Source of the DNA: Craterostigma plantagineum
Taxonomy: Eukaryota; Streptophyta; Magnoliopsida; Lamiales; Linderniaceae
DNA: 64,000 nucleotides
Assembly (NCBI GenBank): GCA_027422505.1
Contig: JAPQWV010000005.1
Coordinates: 6,825,501-6,889,500, forward strand
Direction of reading: 5' to 3'
Below are positions 55,297 through 64,000 of this stretch, one piece after another. Both the position numbers and the translations under genes were made by a program. Each line of letters begins with the position of its first letter. Positions within the stretch are counted from its first letter, which is position 1. The notes under the pieces were generated by a model. It had not been told where the DNA came from. It did not search any database and saw only the letters and a list, made by a program, of their open reading frames with translations.

Positions 55297-58000
55297 ATGG
55301 ATACAGAGCATAAACTCGAAGTGACTCAGCAGCAATTTAGATCCGAACAAATCGGGTCGGATTCGGGGTTCGACGACGGTTCGTTCACCGCACTCTTGGA
55401 GCTTCCGCCGCCTCAGGCGGTGGAGCTTCTGGTAAAAGAAAACTATCCAGCACCGCCGCCAATTTTTCCTTCAGACATTGCCCTCGTTGACCGTGCGTCG
55501 AAGTTCTCAGTCTTCGCATCATCGAACAACGATCATAGTAATGTTAGCGATAAGGGTTTTTACGAGATCGCCACTTCGTCTGGGAACTCTATGATGGTTG
55601 ATGTTGTGAAGAAGGAAACCGATGATTCAGATTCCAATCAGAGTTTGAAGTCCAACAAGAGGAAGGAGAGGGAGGAAAAGGTAAGTTTTAAATCTCTGTT
55701 CTTACACTTTGTTCTGAGATAAACGAACGCTCGACTTAACCTGTAACAACGTCTGACTTTATTTGATTTTCGTGAATCCATGTAATTTCGAAGTGTTTTG
55801 CGTTCTTGACTTACTGCTGTGAAGTAATTGATTCCTTTGTAAATCGACCCAGGTTAAGGAATCTAGTAAAAAGAACAAGAAAGTTGCAGCCAACGAAACT
55901 TCTGAAGAAGATGGCATTAAGCTTCCCTATGTTCACGTTAGGGCCCGCCGTGGACAAGCTACTGACAGTCATAGCCTGGCTGAAAGAGTAATAACAAGTT
56001 TCAAGTTGTCCATTTGAAAACCACTAGTTTTTGCTCATTACTTTCGAATTTCTACGTTGATTGTCTTGTAATACAGGCGAGGAGAGAGAAGATCAATCTT
56101 ATTCTATGTACCCATCGCAAGAATGAAGCTTTTACAGGAGCTGGTCCCAGGATGTAACAAGGTCAGTTTTGTGAAAACTCGGTAAATAGGGACTAATCAT
56201 TTTGCGATTAAGATGGGGTAGTTTTGTTTTAGAACAATTGGCCTGTTACTCTGTGGATTACGTGAGGTGAAGGGTATTAATACATCTCATTGTTTCCCTT
56301 TAGTTCAAGTGTTGATCATGCATGGCATGGCCAAGGTCGCTGTCCACTTTGTAATATGGGAAAATGGAGAGAAAAAATAAAGCTGATGTCCGAACCAAGA
56401 ATAGTGGGGTGGGGGAGGGCTGATTGTTGAAATGTCACTATCTTAATTCTTTGTTATTGTCTTTTCACCTTACAGCCTTTTGCATTGGTTTCTTATCTTT
56501 TCCTTTCCCAGGCCAGTCTTGTCCACCACCAAACCATGATCTTATCTGATTTCTAGTTCAGACCTTGGAAAGAAAGATGATGATACTTTCATGGGATGGG
56601 ACCCCGTTTTCCAAAATGCCCCTTTTTCCAAGAAGTCTGTGTTTTCCTTCGATACAAGGGATTCTTTTTCTTACAAGCCGTGTTTGAAAGCCCAGTCTAA
56701 GTTTGCTGTTCCACAGTAAATGGGGTATTTCATATCATATCTAACATCATACTAAGTGCAAGATTAGGCTAGCTTGTAATCCTCTAACCAAAGCATTCTA
56801 ACCTGTAGGAACTCTTAATGACTGATTACTGAATTGGGGTGACATTGAATTGAATGAATTTGGCACAACTTGCTATTAACTACTACCTGACATTTTTGGA
56901 CCACACCTTTTACTGCGAGGTGGTGAAAACTCTTAAAAGAGAATCTGCAAATTAGCCGACAGAAATGAGAACCTTGGATCACAGTATTACTGCAAATATC
57001 CCTCCTTATCACTCCTTAAATAACTCTGTAGATTCCTGAAAATCACATTAGCACTGCCCAGCTTTTACCTTGCGACAAGGGTATAGTAAGAAAGATTGTT
57101 GTCAGGTCTTGGTCTGCGCCATTATGGCAGTTCTCGGGGCATTTTCTTGCTAGTACGGCCTTTCTATGATGCTAACTACTCCTCTCTTCTATATTTAGTA
57201 AAGGGTAAAAACAGCAGATGGATATTCAATACCTAATTGTTTCTCTCAATAGGGTCTTAATTTATGATCTGTGTATTAACAATACACAGTCGACTTTATT
57301 GTTTTCTGCCCTGCGTCGGCAGTAATTGTGGATAATAATGACTCAATCTTTTTTCACTTGCACAGATTTCTGGAACTGCTTTGGTGCTAGATGAGATCAT
57401 AAATCATGTGCAAGCACTTCAAAGACAAGTGGAGGTTTGAACTTAAAATTAGTCTGCCTTTATTACATCATACAGTTTCTTTCCAAGAACATTTGACCTT
57501 AAAAAATGTTTCCTTTCAATCTCAGTTTCTATCCATGAGGCTTGCTACTGTTACCCCGACTTTCGATTTTAACATCGACGCCCCATTGTCCACGAATGTA
57601 AGTACCAAATTTTGAATAATGTATACGTTGTTTCATGCAAAACACTGATCGTTTTTTATGCGTTTAGTGTGGGCCCGCAACCGATAACAGCTACCACCAT
57701 CAGGGCATATTTGCTCCACCTTTATTGCTCGATCAACAAATCAATGGTTCAGCCATTCATCATCGATCGAATTTCAATGGACTTCATCATCAGTGGGTCG
57801 ACGTAAAGGAAGACGGTTCTAACTTCTTCACGTCCGAGACCTCACATCTGAGCTATGACTCTCCTACAACTTCAGGTAAAAAAATTTGAAAATCTTAAAC
57901 AAAAAAAAGTATCTGAAAATAAAGAAAGGAAGAAAATGATGTGTTATGGCTCTGTGCAGCAGCTACTCTGCATTCAAGTCAGCTGAAAAAGGAGATATGA
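55297..58000 (+). CDS. bHLH transcription factor, frame broken by a 19-bp insertion
   Basis: Exons 55297-55680, 55853-55987, 56077-56161, 57366-57434, 57526-57597, 57668-57875 and 57960-58000. Without the insertion they give 324 residues of the plant bHLH group that includes the CIB/BEE-like factors: [19 protein letters not shown] (basic region), ARREKIN...[15 protein letters not shown] (helix 1 and loop), [20 protein letters not shown] (helix 2) and FLSMRLATV. The E-box-contacting H-E-R residues are present in HSLAER. In exon 3 the 19 bases CTTATTCTATGTACCCATC (56098-56116) sit between the codons for N and A of KINARMK, shifting the frame to an early stop after GPRM. All other exons and splice sites look healthy. 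It is a disrupted gene, or an assembly fault. Confidence 0.85.
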
Positions 58001-58295
58001 AGAAAGGGTGAAATGAAAGGATCATTCATCCTACTTCCGAGGCTAGTCTTTTTCGTATATATATCAAATAGTTTAAATATAATTATAAAGGAAAATTAGG
58101 TATCCTGGAAGACTGCAATTGGATATTATCTATAGATAAAAATTAAACTGCTACTTACCTTGAAGGGTCCATTGTAGATGGATTCATTTTGTATTGTATG
58201 AGATGATTTGATCCTTGATAAGCAAATTGTCTCTCTTGGTAGATCAATATATTCCGCAATTAGGCCTATGTTGTACGATTTGAACAAAACATTCA

Positions 58296-59096
58296 GGGGG
58301 TGTTTGTTTTGGGGTGATCCTCCAAAACATCAACGTGATCCTTCCGTCGCTTCCTAATCGCTGCGTTTGTTTAGCGCGGGTGATGAGTCATCACCGTGAT
58401 GGAGGATCACCGAAGTGATTAAAAGGGAGTGACATTCCAGCATTTGGATCACTCCCAAAAAGCAGGGTAATCCTCCATCACCGTGATGGGGTTTTCAATA
58501 TATCTTTGGACAAAATTATCCATTATCTTTTAGCATACATTCCTTATATATCCTTTTTCTATTTTAAATTACATAACAAACATATTTAAATATTAAAAAA
58601 GTTATATTTAACGCTTAAAAAATAAAAGAATTATGTTGAAGGATTATAGAAAATGCATTTAATTATAATTATTCAATCTACTAAAGCTTAGAAAATAAAA
58701 TACTTTTGTTGAAGAATTATATAAAAGATTTATAATTAATATTGGTTAAAATCTATGTTTAAAGCCTGAAAATATAATAATTCTATGAATCATATAACAT
58801 GCTTATAATTAGTGAAAAATAATACTTGATTTTCAAATATTAATAATTATCACGTAAAATATTACCTCAAATGAACATATTAAAACACTTTACTACATAA
58901 TATACATAAGGTTAAATATGACATTTACACAATATCACTCCAGACATCACTGCGATAACACCATATTCCAATATCACATTGATATGCAAAATGAAATATA
59001 ACCCAAAACAAACTCGGTGATGACATATCACCTTGATCCATATCACGGTGATATCCACATCACGGTGATGTTGGATCACCGGAAGCAAACACCCCC
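58296..59096. mobile_element. PIF/Harbinger-like MITE with ATCACGGTGAT palindromes
   Basis: The ends are GGGGGTGTTTGTTTTGGGG and, inverted, GGGGGTGTTTGCTTCCGG. Flanking trinucleotides TCA and TTA fit a mutated TNA duplication. Both arms carry repeated ATCACCGTGAT/ATCACGGTGAT palindromes around an AT-rich core. It codes for nothing. Confidence 0.7.
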
Positions 59097-59293
59097 TTAT
59101 AGTTGATGGATATAACTCCATGACATTACAACACATTCTCTCATATTAGAAGCCAAAGGCAATAATATCCGTCGAGGTTTGAGTAAGTACACATAAGTAC
59201 ATTATGAAAGAACTTGTCACAACTTTCGAACGTAGAAATATATTGCGACGCTATTTTTCTTACTTTTTCACATAGTCGAAATGAAATAAACCG

Positions 59294-62200
59294 TCACAAC
59301 TTTGCCGGCAATATTTTATCGTCCCTAGCCGGGCGGTTGCTCACTCCCTCTCCATTATTCGGCATTGTAAATAGAGTAACTTGAGCCGAAACGATCGGCG
59401 TTTTAACAGTGTTATTCGTCCGAGATTTCGACAGGCAAACTTTCCAAACCTACATCACATTCAAACATAATATAACTGTAGGAAATTTTTAAGCCCAATT
59501 CAAGTGTAAGCTGATGTACTTGCTTGTGGGATTTCTTTATAATAAAACCAATTGGTAACAGAGAAAGCTGGCTCATAAGCTTTTAAGAAACTCCCAAATC
59601 ATCTAACTAGTATTTTAACACACCCTATGTGTATGCAATAAAAATAAAGTTAATTATCTGTTGATGGTTTTAATAAGTGATATTACTAAAAATAGAATGA
59701 GGTGGTTATTATAAATTGGGAGTTACTATTTACCGCCCCCTAAAGGGCTGAAAAAAAGACGTTTTTGCCCTTATGATATTTAAATCAATTTAAAAAGAAA
59801 AACTAACTAAATATATAATTCTGGTATAAAATACCGAAAACTACATAGACAAATAAATTCGAACGATCGATCGATAAGGAAATTCGAACGAAATTTTCGA
59901 CCGGGCTGTGCACAGGCCGAACCGAAATTTCGGTCGGGCCTGTGCGGGCCGAACAATAATTTCGGCCCGAACAGGCCCGACCGAAATCCCAATTCGGCCC
60001 GCACAGGCCCGACCGAAATTTCAGTTCGGCCCGCACAGGCCCGACCGAAATTTCAGTTCGGCCCGCACAGGCCCGACCGAAATTCCAGTTCGGCCCGCAT
60101 CGGCCCGGTCGAAATTTCAGTTCGACCCACCAGACCCGATTAATTTTCACTTTTTCGTTTTTTTTATTGTAATTTATAAAAATTCAACATATATAGTAGT
60201 ATTTAGGGATTGAACCTAGACCTGTCAAAACGGGCCGGCGGGGCGGGCCGGCCCGTAGCCCGCCAAAGCCCGCCCACTGGCGGGGCGGGGCGGGCTAGCC
60301 CGCCAACCGGCGGGCTTAAGAAAGCTAGGCCCGCGCCCGCCCACTGGCGGGCCGCGGGCCCGGCGGGCTTAGCCCGCATAAATTAGAAAAAAAATAAAAA
60401 AACCTGAAAAATCAAAAAAATAAATAAAAAAATATTTAATATATTTTAACTATAGAAATTAATTAATTTATCTTTTAATTTTATAAATTATAAAAAATAT
60501 AAAAAATTATATAATTTATATAGAAATTATATAAATTATATAATTTATATATAAATATATATATTTATTATTTAAAATATATTATTTATTATGGGCGGGC
60601 CAGCCCGCGGGCTAGCCCGCCCCGCCCCGCCGAAGCCCGCGGGCCGCGCGACGGGCTTTTTAGGCCCGCCTCCTGGCGGGCTCTGATTTCCTTTTGGCGG
60701 GGCGGGGCGGGCGGGCCCGCGGGCCGCGGGCAATATTGCCACCTCTAATTGAACCCATGACCTCTACTTGATAAAGAAAGTACTTATCCATTGGACTACA
60801 AAGCTTTTACTAACAATTATGACATATATATAAATATATAACGAAAAAATAACCGGGACGGGTTTCGGGTCAGGGATCGGGCCGGGGTTGGCTGGACCCG
60901 AGACCCGGACCCGGCCGGGTTAAGTCTTTTACGACCCGTAATATTACAAAATAATTATAAAAAAAATTAATAATACAAAATAATAACAATTAAATAATCT
61001 AATTAAATAATCCAATTAAATAATCTAATAAAATAATCCAATTAAATAATCTAATTAAATAATCCAATTAAATAATCTAATTAAATAATCCAATTAAATA
61101 ATCTAATTAAATAATCCAATTAATAATCTAATTAAATAATCTAATTAAATAATCCAATTAATAATCTAATTAAATAATCCAATTAAATAATCGATTAAAT
61201 AATACAAAATAATCCAATTAAATAATCTAATTAAATAATCCAATTAAATAATCTAATTAAATAATCTCATTAAATAATCGAATTAAAAATATATATATAT
61301 ACATAGCCGAAGAGAAATTTCGGCCACTATAGGTGCCGGCCGAAAATTTTTTTCGGCCTGGGCGGATCCGACCGAAATGAATTTTCGGTCATAACAGTTC
61401 CGACCGAAACATAATTTCGGTCGGAACAGTCACGACCGAAACACAATTTCGGTCGGGACCATTACGGCCGAAATGTTTTTTCGGCCTCTTCAAGGTACGA
61501 CCGAAATACTGTTTCGGTCCTACCTTGATGTGGCCGAAATTATTTTTCGGTCCGACCCGAAAAGACGAGATTGTTTTTCGGTCGAGACTTTTTTCGCGCG
61601 TGATCGAATCAAGTTCGATAATTCACATTCGTACGAGCGAATTTTACGTTAATTTGTTTTGTTTTGTTTGAGTCTGATTTGAATGTTTGATTGCGATTTG
61701 AACGTTTTTTTGTTTTGTTTGAGTCTGATTTGAATGTTTAATTGCTATATGAAAATTGTTGTCTGGAAAAGGACTTTAAATAAAAAATTTAATTCAAAAG
61801 GGCAATTTTGTCTTTTTTCAGCCCTTTAGGGGGCGGTGACTAGGAAAAAGGGGGCGGTGAATAGCAATCCAGTTATAAATTTTAGGCGGCGTAGTTTAGT
61901 AATTTTTTAAATTTTTTAATAATAATTAATGGAGGAAAAATCTGATTATTCAAATGCCAGATGAATTTACAGTATTTATCCACCATACGCTCTTTGTAAA
62001 AGAGTATAGATTATTCTATGTGGGACATTTATATTTATTACCTGTATCGATTTCCCGACATTAACAGGCGTAGCCTCCGCCTCGACCAAGTCGCCGAGCG
62101 TCGCGCTCTTTAGGTAGTTGACGCTGAGCTGTACGCCCGACACCCTTTCGAATCCCGAGGCCACGTGGGCCCCGATTCCCGCCACCGAAACTGCGATGAG

Positions 62201-62490
62201 CGATGATATACCTCCGTGGAGAACCTTATATTGCTATATTCGAAAGACATTCAAACACATTATCAATCTATTATATATATGTATATATATATACACACAC
62301 ACGTAATAATTGATCATACTTGGCAGCATTTCGGGGTGACGATAAAGTGGCCCGAGACCCTCGAGGCCGACATTTCGTCGAGTTCGAACCCTATTTCAGT
62401 TAGCTGACTAGGAATACGAAAACCCTTGATGTGCGATGATGATGATGATGATGAAGCAATAGTATGATGATCTTCGATGAGGCTCTTCAT
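59294..62490 (-). CDS. DHNAT: Peroxisomal hotdog thioesterase (DHNA-CoA thioesterase type)
   Basis: Three exons (62490-62320, 62224-62042, 59449-59294) join in one frame of 169 residues. Exon 1 ends [19 protein letters not shown] then TPKCCQ. Exon 2 has [20 protein letters not shown] and [18 protein letters not shown] then [20 protein letters not shown]. Exon 3 begins VWKVCLSK, includes VSAQVTLF and ends DKILPAKL. The HGG motif and the fold pattern match plant 1,4-dihydroxy-2-naphthoyl-CoA thioesterases, which act in peroxisomal phylloquinone synthesis; the final AKL is a PTS1 signal. An N-terminal serine-rich stretch is extra. The PFK found before VLHGG in relatives is missing, which may be a splice detail. 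Intron 2 (2592 bp) holds a MULE with a nested hAT MITE. Confidence 0.85.
60217..60747. mobile_element. hAT-type MITE, CGGGC arms, nested in the MULE
   Basis: The ends TAGACCTGTCAA and TTGCCACCTCTA are imperfect inverted repeats. A perfect 8-bp duplication ATTGAACC lies at 60209-60216 and 60748-60755. Arms are dense GCCCGC/GCGGGC words and the core is AT-only. Confidence 0.92.
60990..61290 (+). repeat. AATTAAATAATC(C/T) tandem repeat
   Basis: About 25 near-copies of a 12-13 bp word (AATTAAATAATC with C or T following) run through the core of the intronic MULE. It is low-complexity and noncoding. Confidence 0.85.
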
Positions 62491-63094
62491 TTTTTTTCTT
62501 GAATGTTTTTTTTTATGCAAGCAACCCTAGTTTTGGTCTTTTCTTGCAATTAAATACCTTTCTATATTGAAGTTGTCGTGGGATGCAATGAAAAGAAAGA
62601 AAATGGTTGGGTCGAAGTCGGACGAAGCGAAGGAAGATATGTTGATACAAAATCTTGAAAGCAATAGAATATGGCGAAGGAATGTATTTATATATATTAC
62701 ATGACAAGTTGGGAGTGTGTTCATAAATCATAATGTCGACGTTTGGACATATGGTAATATGGTACCGTGCTGAGAAATTAAATTAATTAATGTTGTTGAT
62801 TTTGTATATGGATGGGTGGCGTTTCTCACGGTCTGCCTGCCGTGTATTTCTAGAAATAAAGGCCAACATTTTTCTCACCTTTACTTTTCTTTATCGTGCG
62901 AGTTATTTCTTCAGTTCTCAAAGGTCAAAGTTCAGTATCTTTTCAAACACATGTGTTTGGTTTCATTTGAATTCTAAATTAATCACCCTATTTAAAGAAC
63001 TTATGAACCCCCCATACGTTTGATGTATCTTGAGCTTGACTTCAATTTTCTAAGATTTTTAAATAATAACATAAGATAACAACCAACAACAATT
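62491..63094. other. Thioesterase upstream region
   Basis: No gene seen. Probably the promoter of the minus-strand thioesterase. Confidence 0.45.
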
Positions 63095-63481
63095 AGTGTT
63101 CGCAACGGGGCGGGGGCGGGGACCTAATCCCCGTCCCCGTCCCCGCTGGATCCCCGCGGGGCGGGGATTCAAATTTTCTTTTAAAATATAACATTTTAAA
63201 TATAATATATAAATTTAAATATATTTTCGTTATAAATATTATATAAATTATAGTTTTATATATTATTTGTATTAATTTAATATTATCTATATTTAATATT
63301 ATTTTAATATTATTTAAATTATAATTTAATATTATATTTATTATAATATATAAATAGGGGGCGGGGCGGGGCGGGGATCCCCGCGGGAAAAAATCAGTCC
63401 CCGTCCCCGCCCCGTGAGCATAAAAACTCGGTCGGGCGGATCCCCGCGGGGACGGGGAATCCCCGCCCCACTGCCAACCGT
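63095..63481. mobile_element. hAT-like MITE, CCCCG arms
   Basis: Arms of GGGGCGGGG/CCCCGTCCCCG words around an AT-only core, as in the MITE at 15331-15838. Ends (about AGTGTTCGCAACGGGGC and GCCCCACTGCCAACCGT) pair poorly. Flanks CAACAATT and CAACAATA match at seven of eight bases. Exact borders are uncertain. Confidence 0.65.
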
Positions 63482-64000
63482 CAACAATATTAGAAGTTTC
63501 CTTTGTGTATTGTGAATTGTGAAGCAACTCAATTGACGGGATCCTATTTTTAACAACAGCAATCATAATAATTAATTAACGATAATAATATTTGGGCTTA
63601 ATTATATTTTTAGTCCCGTATGTTTGACTAGGTGGTGTTCTTAGGACACTTAATTTAAAGTTGGCAATTTTAATCCTATAAGTAACAAAGTTGTTGCAAT
63701 TTAAGGACACATGAGTTATTGGTGGCAATTTTAGTCCTGTAAGTATCCAAACCTAAAGCAATTTTACGATATGTAAATCTGAAAATCTAATTTCAGTCCA
63801 AAATTTATACATGGGGAGCCGAAGATACTGACTTGGACTAAATCTATCTTCTCCATCTTCCATTTAAGCCCCACCTAATTGTCCAAATTAGCATATGTGA
63901 CGTCACATGTATAAATTTCGAGCTGAAATGAGGTTTTTTTTACGTTTGTTCTAAAACTACTTTAATTTTGATACTTATTGGACTAAATCTTGTTCTTTTT
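63482..64000. other. Repeat-derived intergenic DNA
   Basis: Phrases such as TTTTAGTCC, GGCAATTTTAGTCC and TGCAATTTAAGGACAC recur within 63600-63760 and echo similar text in peroxidase intron 1 (about 44160-44420). Probably fragments of one noncoding repeat family; no gene seen. Confidence 0.4.

Larger units (their letters stand above)
59718..61872. mobile_element. MULE-like element in intron 2 of the thioesterase gene
   Basis: A perfect 9-bp duplication TTATAAATT (59709-59717, 61873-61881) flanks it. The ends pair: TTTACCGCCCCCTAAAGGGC at the left against its inverted copy at the right (about 61820-61850), with extra GGGGGCGGTGA sequence at the right. Left (about 59890-60130) and right (61310-61570) arms carry arrays of CCGAAAT/ATTTCGG words; the left array repeats a ~32-bp unit reading GACCGAAATTTCAGTTCGGC onward. 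There is no transposase gene. Confidence 0.85.

Noticed and set aside
59803..60213. Frames encoding [13 protein letters not shown] repeats
   Set aside because: Translation of the CCGAAAT arm array of the intronic MULE.

Overview
This is eukaryotic nuclear DNA from a flowering plant, almost certainly a eudicot. The genes are intron-rich with GT/AG splice sites, the intergenic DNA is AT-rich, and the protein families are typical of plants: a class III peroxidase, an actin with a leader intron, POLYCHOME/UVI4, a PTS1-tagged DHNA-CoA thioesterase, DUF599 and a CCR4 deadenylase. I cannot name the species. Most of the window is transposon sequence, much of it nested.

Layout. 1-6.8 kb: right part of a large Mutator-like element (MULE) with a Ulp1-protease gene, a decayed MURA transposase and ~297-bp tandem units rich in GTAACA. 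7-10.4 kb: repeats, a gamma-glutamyltransferase relic and a hAT MITE inside another MITE. 10.8-12.7 kb (-): a complete nine-exon 2-oxoglutarate dioxygenase gene, with a second MULE-like element (TGGTATAA motif) just upstream of its start codon. 14-19.3 kb: Helitron-like repeats, a hAT MITE, and a 5'-truncated L1-type LINE (-) that itself carries a hAT MITE. 19.4-21.8 kb (-): a DUF599 gene with a GC-AG intron and a single-exon membrane-protein gene. 22.6-25.8 kb: a third MULE-like element, related to the first, next to an eIF4E-type nCBP pseudogene. 27-31 kb (+): a complete CCR4-type deadenylase. 32-35 kb (+): an actin gene with a one-base frameshift. 35.4-37.2 kb: a MULE-type MITE split by two hAT MITEs. 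38-45.2 kb (+): a peroxidase whose first intron holds a young, apparently intact Copia retrotransposon (-). 46.8-47.8 kb: a PP1 phosphatase pseudogene. 50-51 kb: a hAT element. 51.8-52.6 kb (-): a UVI4/POLYCHOME-like APC/C inhibitor. 55.3-58 kb (+): a bHLH gene broken by a 19-bp insertion in the DNA-binding region. 58.3-59.1 kb: a Harbinger-like MITE. 59.3-62.5 kb (-): a peroxisomal DHNA-CoA thioesterase whose second intron holds a MULE with a hAT MITE inside it. 63.1-63.5 kb: another hAT-like MITE.

The genes do not form one pathway; this is ordinary plant gene order diluted by transposons. The most unusual theme is structural. Three MULE-like elements share one design: ~300-bp tandem units packed with a short, element-specific motif, and an inner-end signal GGGTATTTTCGTC. 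In parallel, a set of hAT MITEs share a TAGRGNTG-type terminus and in several cases exact 8-bp target duplications, but each fills its arms with a different 5-7 bp GC-rich motif. This may reflect transposase-binding arrays that change motif while the layout stays fixed. All exon joins were made by eye.
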